This document shows, piece by piece, positions 1 through 5,589 of a DNA stretch of 5,676 nucleotides (position 1 is the stretch's first letter; the number at the start of each line of letters is the position of its first letter). Made by a program: the position numbers and the translations under genes. The DNA is from an uncultured Porphyromonadaceae bacterium (lineage in GTDB: Bacteria > Bacteroidota > Bacteroidia > Bacteroidales > Muribaculaceae), in NCBI GenBank assembly GCA_947166165.1, contig CAMVDK010000200.1:1-5676 (forward strand), written 5' to 3'. The notes below the pieces were generated by a model that worked only from the letters and a program-made list of their open reading frames with translations, was not told the DNA's origin and did no database searches.

Positions 1-1806
1 GAGATGTATGCCAACACGGTTGACTTCGGCAGCAACGCCTACGGCATCAAGACGGCTGCCTCCACCTATTTTGCCACCACCCCGCAGCGGCTCACCGTGC
101 AGGAGAGCGCCGTGCTCGTGGGCCTGCTCAAGGCCACCAGCACCTACAACCCGCGCCTCAACCCCAAGAACAGCCTCAAGCGCCGCAACCAGGTGCTGCA
201 CAACATGCTCGACCGCGGGCACCTGGCCCAGGAGGCCTACGACTCCATCAGCCAGCTGCCCATCGACCTGCACTTCTCGGCCGAGAACGCCTTCGACGGG
301 CAGGCACTTTACTTCCGCCAGGCCGTGGCCGCCGAGCTCGAGCAGTGGTGCCGCGACACCGGCCACGACCTCTACCGCGACGGACTGCGCATCTACACCA
401 CCATCGACACCCGCATGCAGCGCTACGCCGAGCAGGCCGTCGCCGAGAAGATGCGCGTCGTGCAGCAGAACTTCCGCTCGCAGTGGGGCGACCGCGACTG
501 CTGGCTCGACGAGGACAACAAGCCCATACCCAACTTCGTCGACGACAAGGCCCGCAACACCGACGTCTACCGCAACCTGCTCGCACGCTTCCCCAACGAC
601 CTCGACTCGGTGAACCACTACATGAACGTGCCCCACCGCGTGCACCTGTTCGACTACGACAACGACACGCTCTACATGGAGATGAGCTCCATCGACTCCA
701 TCCGCTACATGCTCCACTTCATGCACACCGGCTTCGTGGCCATGGACCCCGCCAACGGCCACGTCAAGGCCTGGGTGGGCGACGTGGACTTCGGCACCTG
801 GAAATACGACAAGGTGACGGCCATGCACCAGCCCGGCAGCACGTTCAAGCTCTTCGTCTATTCCGCCGCCATGGCCCACGGGCTCACGCCATGCGTGCGG
901 CGCACCGACTCCTATATCGACACGCTGGTCTACGACCGCGTCAAGGGCGAGATGATGCACTGGCGGCCCACCAACGCCAGCGGCACCTTCAGCGGCGCCA
1001 ACATGACCCTGCGCTCGGCCTTCGCCCAGAGCATCAACAGCGTGGCCGTGCGCGTGGCCGGCGAAGTGGGCATCCCCATCGTGGCGCAGACCGCGCGCGA
1101 CATGGGCATCAACAGCCAGCTCGACGAAACGCCAGCCCTGGCGCTGGGCGCGAGCGACGTCAACCTGCTCGAACTCGTCAACTCCTACTGCACCGTGGCC
1201 AACGGAGGCGTGCGCCACGACCCGGTGCTGGTGACACGCATCCTCGACCACAACGGCACCGAAATCTACCGCGCCAGCACCGATGAGCACCGCGCCCTGC
1301 CCCAGCGGGCAGCCTTCCTGATGCAGCAGATGCTCATGGCCGGGCGCACAGACGCCGGAGGCACCTCCATGGCACTGAACGGCTACATCACCAGCACCAT
1401 GTGGGACACCGACTTCGGCGGCAAAACGGGCACGAGCAACCGCCACGCCGACGCCTGGTTTGTGGGCGTGTCGCCGCGTCTGGTGTGCGGCGCCTGGGTG
1501 GGGGGCGAGTACCGCCAGATCCACTTCGTGACCGGGGCGCTGGGGCAAGGAAGCAAAACCGCCCTGCCCATTTGCGGGGCCTTCCTCAACCGTGTGTTCA
1601 CCGACCCGGCGTTCCGCAGCCTGCATGGGCGCTTCCCGCGCATCGACGGCATCGACCCGGCGCAATACAGCCAGTGCATCGACGAGTTCCAGCCCGACAG
1701 CATCGACTGGAGCGTTGACTCGCTCGACCTCGACTCCATCCCCACCGTGCGCACCGACATCTACCCCGAGGCCGAGCAGCCCGACACCACGGTGGCCACC
1801 AATTAA
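1..1806 (+). CDS. mrcA: Penicillin-binding protein 1A, bifunctional transglycosylase/transpeptidase (5' partial)
   Basis: Class A PBP that polymerises lipid II glycan strands (GT51 domain) and cross-links the stem peptides (transpeptidase domain) on the outer face of the inner membrane. The reading frame is open from the first base, a Glu codon, so the true start lies upstream. Numbering from the Met at 4-6, the visible part opens in the last GT51 motif (EMYANTVDFG, then AYGIKTAASTYF). A Bacteroidota-style linker spans about residues 100-240. The transpeptidase domain starts near residue 244 (GFVAMDPANG) and has all three active-site motifs: SxxK as S279-T-F-K282, SxN as S343-I-N345, and K474-T-G-T477. 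An Asp-rich tail follows to the stop. Roughly 170-200 residues are probably missing: the membrane anchor and the GT51 catalytic Glu. It is followed after 41 bp by a co-directional phosphatase, probably in the same transcript. The PBP class is certain; PBP1A rather than another class A paralogue is likely. Confidence 0.93.
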   Translation, partial: EMYANTVDFGSNAYGIKTAASTYFATTPQRLTVQESAVLVGLLKATSTYNPRLNPKNSLKRRNQVLHNMLDRGHLAQEAYDSISQLPIDLHFSAENAFDGQALYFRQAVAAELEQWCRDTGHDLYRDGLRIYTTIDTRMQRYAEQAVAEKMRVVQQNFRSQWGDRDCWLDEDNKPIPNFVDDKARNTDVYRNLLARFPNDLDSVNHYMNVPHRVHLFDYDNDTLYMEMSSIDSIRYMLHFMHTGFVAMDPANGHVKAWVGDVDFGTWKYDKVTAMHQPGSTFKLFVYSAAMAHGLTPCVRRTDSYIDTLVYDRVKGEMMHWRPTNASGTFSGANMTLRSAFAQSINSVAVRVAGEVGIPIVAQTARDMGINSQLDETPALALGASDVNLLELVNSYCTVANGGVRHDPVLVTRILDHNGTEIYRASTDEHRALPQRAAFLMQQMLMAGRTDAGGTSMALNGYITSTMWDTDFGGKTGTSNRHADAWFVGVSPRLVCGAWVGGEYRQIHFVTGALGQGSKTALPICGAFLNRVFTDPAFRSLHGRFPRIDGIDPAQYSQCIDEFQPDSIDWSVDSLDLDSIPTVRTDIYPEAEQPDTTVATN

Positions 1807-1847
1807 CCCCCTCAGCATTCATTCACCCTTCACCACGCCCCTCAACA

Positions 1848-3146
1848 ATGAGATTCCGACTCTTTGCCGCTGCGCTGCTCCTTGCCGCACTGTGGTGCCA
1901 GGCCGCCGGGCCGAAGGACGACTTCGGACGCGACCCGCGCCGCAGCGCGGGCAACTACCAGGCCTACCCCGACAGCCAGCTGCCCTCGCTCACCCCCTCG
2001 CCCGAGGGCTACGCCCCCTTCTTCATCAACCACTACGGCCGCCACGGCAGCCGCTGGCTGATAGGCAACTACCTCTACGACTTCCCCGTCAAGCAGCTTG
2101 AGCTGGGCCAGCAGGCCGGCAAACTCACCCGCCGTGGCGAGCAGGTGCTCGACATCTTGCGCCGGCTGCGCCAGAGCGCGCAAGGGCGCGACGGCGAGCT
2201 GAGCGACATCGGAGCCGAGCAGCACCAGCGCATCGCCAGGCGGATGGTGCAGAACTTTCCCGAACTCTGGCAACAGGCCCCCATCGTCAGGGCACGCTCC
2301 ACCGTCGTGATACGCTGCATACTCTCGATGCAGAACGAGGTGGACGTGATCAAGAGCCTCTGCCCCGACGCGCAAATCTACACCGATGCCAGCCAGGCCG
2401 AGATGTTCTATATGAACTACGACGACCCCACCATAAGCCCGCTGCGCAAGAGCGCCTATCACCACTTCGATGAGTTCAAAGCCCGCCACGTCAAGCCCCG
2501 CAACCTGCTCAAAAAACTCTTCACCGACGCCAAGTGGGCCGAGCAGAACATTGCCGGCACCGACCTGATGACCGCCCTGTTCGATGTGGTGGGCAACATG
2601 CAGAGCCACCACCAGTGGGAGGACACCGACCTCTACGACCTCTTCACCGCCGACGACATCTACTGGCTCTGGGCCTACAACAACGTGCGGTGGTACATCT
2701 TCTCGGGAATGACTCCGCTCACACAGAGCCACGTGCCCTACATCGAGGCCAACCTGCTGCGCAGCTTCATCGAAGATGCCGACCGTGCCATCGCCCACGC
2801 CGGATGCTCGGCCAGCCTGCGGTTCGGCCACGAGAGCGTGGTGCTGCCGCTGGTGTGCCTGATGGGCATCGACGGAGCCGACTATCAGACCACCAACCTC
2901 GAGACCCTCGACCGCCACTGGCAGAGCTACAAGATTTTCCCCATGGCATGCAACGTGCAGATGGTGTACTACCGCCCCAGCGGCGACCGCCCGGGCGACG
3001 TGCTGGTCAAAGTGCTCCTCAACGAGCACGAGGCCACGCTGCCCATCGCCACCAACCAGTGGCCCTACTACCGCTGGAAAGACGTGCGCGACTTCTATAT
3101 GGATCGCCTCGACCGGGCCTCCTACCCGCAACCCAACATCCAGTGA
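1848..3146 (+). CDS. Secreted histidine-type phosphatase (histidine acid phosphatase / MINPP-like), copy 1
   Basis: A 432-residue clade-2 histidine phosphatase, predicted to hydrolyse phosphate monoesters through a phosphohistidine intermediate outside the cytoplasm. An N-terminal Sec signal peptide is visible: Arg2/Arg4, hydrophobic core to about residue 16, likely cleavage near A19-A20, and no lipobox at Cys17. The RHG signature is R65-H66-G67-S68-R69, with H66 the expected nucleophile. A second conserved stretch, R150-S-T-V-V-I-R156, should supply phosphate-binding arginines. Near the C-terminus R325-F-G-H328-E329 is the proton-donor region; it reads HE, where AppA-type enzymes have HD and MINPP enzymes HAE. 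NEHEATLP (392-399) is shared with the next gene. The ATG at 1848 is chosen because the signal peptide starts there; it follows an A-rich CAACA with no Shine-Dalgarno. The substrate is unknown: phytate or other inositol phosphates are the family-based guess, sugar phosphates or nucleotides alternatives. It sits 41 bp after the PBP gene. Confidence 0.88.
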   Translation: MRFRLFAAALLLAALWCQAAGPKDDFGRDPRRSAGNYQAYPDSQLPSLTPSPEGYAPFFINHYGRHGSRWLIGNYLYDFPVKQLELGQQAGKLTRRGEQVLDILRRLRQSAQGRDGELSDIGAEQHQRIARRMVQNFPELWQQAPIVRARSTVVIRCILSMQNEVDVIKSLCPDAQIYTDASQAEMFYMNYDDPTISPLRKSAYHHFDEFKARHVKPRNLLKKLFTDAKWAEQNIAGTDLMTALFDVVGNMQSHHQWEDTDLYDLFTADDIYWLWAYNNVRWYIFSGMTPLTQSHVPYIEANLLRSFIEDADRAIAHAGCSASLRFGHESVVLPLVCLMGIDGADYQTTNLETLDRHWQSYKIFPMACNVQMVYYRPSGDRPGDVLVKVLLNEHEATLPIATNQWPYYRWKDVRDFYMDRLDRASYPQPNIQ

Positions 3147-3150
3147 ACCA

Positions 3151-3190
3151 AATTGAATGCTCGAACATTCGAATGCTCGAGCACTCGAAT
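3151..3190 (+). repeat. Phased 8-bp array of self-complementary RYTCGARY units
   Basis: The spacer between the two phosphatase genes contains TCGA at 3161, 3169, 3177 and 3185, exactly every 8 bp. A diverged TTGA at 3153 keeps the phase. The units are GCTCGAAC, ATTCGAAT, GCTCGAGC and ACTCGAAT, all fitting RYTCGARY, preceded by AATTGAAT. Because each unit is close to its own reverse complement, the array also reads as two 16-bp direct repeats (3155-3170 and 3171-3186). It also contains a 24-nt palindrome at 3167-3190 with one mismatched pair (A3173 against C3184), which could form a hairpin in mRNA. It begins 4 bases after the stop of the first phosphatase and ends 22 bases before the start of the second. 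Confidence 0.85.
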
Positions 3191-3212
3191 ACACCCCCGC
3201 TCAACCCCTGAC

Positions 3213-4538
3213 ATGAAACCGATATTCTCGCTCATCCTCGCGCTGTGCCTGGTGCATTTGGCGCTCACGGCGGCCACGCCGCAAGACGAGGTCACCAGCA
3301 ACTACAACCGCAGTGGCAGCAACCACTACGCCTACCCCATTCCGGCCGACATGGCCCCGCCGGCGCTCACCGCCGCCCCGGCGGGCTACGAGGCCTTCTA
3401 CATGAGCCACTACGGCCGCCACGGCAGCCGCTGGCTCACCCACGAGCGGGCGTATGCCGCCCCCGTGCGCCAGCTGGAGCGCGCCGACAGCGCCGGCATG
3501 CTCACCCTGCAAGGCCGGCGCCTGCTGCGCACACTGCGCGAGGTGCGCGACGACGCCTGGCGGCGCGCCGGCGACCTGAGCGACATCGGAGCCGTGCAGC
3601 ACCAGGGCATCGCCAACCGCATGGTGGACAACTTCCCCACCATCTTTGCCGACGGCGCACACATCGACGCGCGGTCGACCATCGTGATTCGCTGCATCCT
3701 TTCGATGCAGAACGAGACCATGACCCTGCGCATGCGGCAGCCGGGCATGACCTTCGCCACCGATGCCAGCGTCCACGACATGCACTACATGGGCTACGGC
3801 TACGGCGAGGACACCCTGGCCACCCACCTGCGCAAGCGCATGAGCCGCATCAGCGACAGCATCTATGCGGCCGGCGTCCATCCCGAGCGCTTCCTGGCCA
3901 CGATTATCGCCGACAGTGCCTTCGCCGCCTCGCAGCTCGACGGACGACAGCTGATGCGCGACGTGTTCGACATTGCCGGCAGCCTGCAGAACCACTACCA
4001 GTTCGATCACCTGAACCTGTTCTACCTTTTCACCAACGACGAGATTTTCGACCTCTGGCGCATGAAGAACATCTACTGGTACGTCCGCAGCGCCAACGCG
4101 CCGGCCAATGGCGGTCGCATGCCCTTCGTGGCCCGCGCCCTGCTGCGCGACATGATGACCAAGGCCGACGAGGCCATCGCCACCGGCGGGCGAGGGGCCA
4201 GCCTGAGGTTCGGACACGAAACGTGCCTGCTGCCGCTGGCCTGCCTGCTCGAACTCGACAGCGTGAACCTGGCCACCACCGACCTCGACAACCTGCACCT
4301 GAGCTGGCAGGACTACAACATCTTCCCCATGGGCTGCAATGTGCAGATGGTGTTCTACCGCCCGGCGGGCAGCACCGGCGGCTGCAGCGCCGACGACGTG
4401 CTGGTCAAGGTGCTGCTCAACGAGCACGAGGCCACCCTGCCCGTGGCCACCGACGGGCCTTACGCCCGCTGGAGCGAGCTGCGCGACTACTACGAGCAAA
4501 AACTCGCCCGCCCCATCGACTGGGACAGGCGAGAATGA
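3213..4538 (+). CDS. Secreted histidine-type phosphatase (histidine acid phosphatase / MINPP-like), copy 2
   Basis: A 441-residue paralogue of the preceding gene, predicted to be a periplasmic or exported phosphomonoesterase. The signal peptide is Lys2 plus a hydrophobic core (residues 4-18), cleaved near A20/A21. Catalytic features match copy 1: R69-H70-G71-S72-R73 (nucleophile H70), R154-S-T-I-V-I-R160, and R332-F-G-H335-E336 as proton-donor region, again HE. N403-E-H-E406 aligns with residues 392-395 of copy 1. The frame extends upstream to a TTG at 3153, but that would put 20 residues, largely translated from the 8-bp repeat, before the signal peptide, so the ATG at 3213 is preferred. The two proteins are similar over nearly their full length, with short differences such as extra Gly/Cys/Ser residues before DDVLVKVLLNEH here. 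This suggests a tandem duplication that has since diverged. Probably co-transcribed with copy 1; the substrate is not determined. Confidence 0.88.
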   Translation: MKPIFSLILALCLVHLALTAATPQDEVTSNYNRSGSNHYAYPIPADMAPPALTAAPAGYEAFYMSHYGRHGSRWLTHERAYAAPVRQLERADSAGMLTLQGRRLLRTLREVRDDAWRRAGDLSDIGAVQHQGIANRMVDNFPTIFADGAHIDARSTIVIRCILSMQNETMTLRMRQPGMTFATDASVHDMHYMGYGYGEDTLATHLRKRMSRISDSIYAAGVHPERFLATIIADSAFAASQLDGRQLMRDVFDIAGSLQNHYQFDHLNLFYLFTNDEIFDLWRMKNIYWYVRSANAPANGGRMPFVARALLRDMMTKADEAIATGGRGASLRFGHETCLLPLACLLELDSVNLATTDLDNLHLSWQDYNIFPMGCNVQMVFYRPAGSTGGCSADDVLVKVLLNEHEATLPVATDGPYARWSELRDYYEQKLARPIDWDRRE

Positions 4539-4574
4539 ATGCATACTTCTTACATTAAACAGTAGACATCGGTG

Positions 4575-5273
4575 CTATGCGTCGGTGGTGGCATTGTCGG
4601 CTCCACGGGCCAGACGCGCCACCTGCGTCTCGCCGCCCCAGGTCTTGTCGCCAAGCTTGACGCGTATCTCGGTGTCGAGCGGCAGGAAGATGTCGACGCG
4701 CGAGCCAAACTTGATGAAGCCGATAAAGTCGTCGATGTCGACAGTCTCGTCGGGCTCGATGTAGGTGACGATGCGGCGCGCTATGGCACCGGCAATCTGG
4801 CGCACGAGCACCTCGTCGCCACCAGGCGTGCGTATCACCACCGTCGAGCGCTCGTTGTCGGTGCTCGACTTGGGCAGGTTGGCCGCCATGAAGCGGCCCG
4901 AGTGGTGCTTCACATACTCCACCTTGCCCGCCACAGGCACCCAATTGGCATGCACGTTGAACACGGTCATGAACACTGACAGCTGAATCACGTTGCGGTG
5001 CAAATACTCATCCTCGTAGACCTCCTCGAGGGCCACCACGGTGCCGTCGACGCTCGACACCACCACATGGCCGTCGTTCACGCCCTTGAAGTGGCGGCGA
5101 GGCAGGCGGAAAAAGTTGAGCACCAGCGCAAACAGCACCACCGACAGCACTATCATCGCTATCGGAATCGGCTTATACTCGATGAAGTAGTAGGCGGCAA
5201 GGTTCACCGCCAGCAATATGAACAAGACAACGGCTATGATGTTCTTGCCCTCGTGATGTATCTTGACTTTCAT
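4575..5273 (-). CDS. psd: Phosphatidylserine decarboxylase proenzyme, short pyruvoyl type
   Basis: Converts phosphatidylserine to phosphatidylethanolamine at the inner membrane. The 232-residue proenzyme should self-cleave between G190 and S191 (motif K-F-G190-S191-R-V-D-I-F-L-P), giving a membrane-bound beta chain and a 42-residue alpha chain with an N-terminal pyruvoyl group. Two hydrophobic helices lie at about residues 12-31 and 35-54. Family motifs follow: SSVDGTVV (73-80), FMTVFNVHANWVPVAG (101-116), HHSGRF (123-128), TDNERS (138-143) and RQIAGAIARRIV (158-169). The start at 5273 (MKVKIHHEG) is preferred to an in-frame codon at 5375. The latter would add 34 Arg-rich residues and lies inside the -7 box of the predicted promoter. 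No Shine-Dalgarno is seen. psd converges on the second phosphatase; no phosphatidylserine synthase gene follows it in the window. Confidence 0.93.
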   Translation of the reverse strand: MKVKIHHEGKNIIAVVLFILLAVNLAAYYFIEYKPIPIAMIVLSVVLFALVLNFFRLPRRHFKGVNDGHVVVSSVDGTVVALEEVYEDEYLHRNVIQLSVFMTVFNVHANWVPVAGKVEYVKHHSGRFMAANLPKSSTDNERSTVVIRTPGGDEVLVRQIAGAIARRIVTYIEPDETVDIDDFIGFIKFGSRVDIFLPLDTEIRVKLGDKTWGGETQVARLARGADNATTDA

Positions 5274-5372
5274 GCGCAGTAGTAATCTTCGGTTCGGTTG
5301 CACCTTCCTGGCCCGCTGAATGCGGAAACGGCGAAACCATTTTTTCGCAAGCGGCCATATTGGCACAATGTG

Positions 5373-5404
5373 CAAAATTACAACTTTCCTATCAATTTGC
5401 CAAA
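5373..5404 (-). promoter_or_regulatory. Bacteroidota-type promoter for psd
   Basis: On the minus strand TTTG (complement of 5401-5404) is followed after exactly 20 bases by TAATTTTG (complement of 5373-5380). This matches the known Bacteroidota primary-sigma consensus, -33 TTTG and -7 TAnnTTTG. Transcription would begin a few bases downstream, near 5366, leaving a leader of about 93 nt before the psd ATG at 5273. This also excludes the longer psd frame beginning at 5375, since that codon would be inside the -7 box. Confidence 0.65.
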
Positions 5405-5414
5405 CAAAAGCCGA

Positions 5415-5437
5415 GATTTAACAATTATCCTTAAATC
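5415..5437. repeat. Perfect 7-bp inverted repeat upstream of the psd promoter
   Basis: GATTTAA (5415-5421) and TTAAATC (5431-5437) are exact reverse complements separated by 9 bases. The near arm lies 10 bp upstream of the psd -33 element. It could be an operator for a dimeric regulator. In AT-rich DNA a 7-bp dyad can also arise by chance, so function is only a suggestion. Confidence 0.4.
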
Positions 5438-5469
5438 CGCACCACTTTAGATTAATAAAATTTATAACG

Positions 5470-5496
5470 TCCTGAGGAATAAAAAGTTCCCCAGGA
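5470..5496 (-). repeat. 10-bp stem inverted repeat abutting the plus-strand promoter
   Basis: TCCTGAGGAA (5470-5479) and TTCCCCAGGA (5487-5496) are complementary except for one A/C pair, with a 7-base spacer. Read on the minus strand the odd pair becomes a G-U wobble, so minus-strand RNA would form an uninterrupted 10-bp stem with a CTTTTTA loop. No U-tract follows on either strand, so it is not a standard intrinsic terminator. Its right arm ends exactly where the TTTG of the plus-strand promoter begins, so an operator is an alternative to an RNA hairpin. Confidence 0.5.
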
Positions 5497-5528
5497 TTTG
5501 ACCATACTAGGGATTTCACCTAATTTAG
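5497..5528 (+). promoter_or_regulatory. Candidate Bacteroidota-type promoter for the right-edge ORF
   Basis: TTTG (5497-5500), 20 bases, then TAATTTAG (5521-5528). This is a match to TTTG-N20-TAnnTTTG with one mismatch in the -7 box, and the spacing is identical to the psd promoter facing the other way. The predicted transcript would start near 5534 and reach the ATG at 5590 after a leader of about 55 nt. Confidence 0.5.
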
Positions 5529-5589
5529 TGGCGCAAAAACAAAGCAAAACCCTAACAGACCTAAGATAAAGCAAAAGTACAAATAAAAA

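Larger units (their letters stand above)
5274..5589. other. AT-rich divergent intergenic region
   Basis: About 315 bp separate the psd start from the ATG at 5590. From about 5370 rightward the base composition changes abruptly from GC-rich to strongly AT-rich. The region holds the psd leader (roughly 5274-5367), a minus-strand promoter (5373-5404), two inverted repeats (5415-5437 and 5470-5496) and a plus-strand promoter (5497-5528). An A-rich stretch then runs up to the next ATG and includes the 9-mer AAAGCAAAA twice (5541-5549 and 5568-5576). I see no convincing gene, tRNA or terminator within it. Confidence 0.7.

Noticed and set aside
3153..3212. A 20-codon upstream extension of the second phosphatase from a TTG
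   Set aside because: It is largely translated repeat array and would precede a normal signal peptide; the ATG at 3213 fits better.
1842..4544. Two very long antisense open frames on the minus strand (about 450 codons each) covering both phosphatase genes
   Set aside because: The sense genes almost always use C or G in third position, which removes stop codons from one antisense frame. The antisense translations are His/Val/Ala/Gly-rich with no recognisable motif, while the plus-strand proteins have signal peptides and catalytic motifs.
4572..4979. A 135-codon plus-strand frame across psd, with other plus-strand frames in 4339-5282
   Set aside because: They lie antisense to or out of frame with clear genes and give compositionally odd peptides without motifs.
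5173..5358. A 61-codon minus-strand frame starting at 5358 in the psd leader and overlapping psd out of frame
   Set aside because: It is the first ATG after the predicted transcription start, so a leader ORF is conceivable, but the peptide has no recognisable features and most of it is a shadow of psd.
5274..5375. A 34-residue N-terminal extension of psd starting at 5375
   Set aside because: It is Arg-rich and unlike the family, and the start codon overlaps the predicted -7 box, so it would not be in the transcript.
5415..5496. CRISPR array, tRNA, attachment site or intrinsic terminator in the AT-rich region
   Set aside because: There is no regularly spaced repeat, cloverleaf or stem followed by a U-tract; only isolated inverted repeats are present.
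5572..5579. A second minus-strand -7-like box TACTTTTG that could read toward psd
   Set aside because: At the proper 20-bp distance there is AGTG rather than TTTG, so only half the promoter is present; such A/T-rich octamers are expected by chance here.
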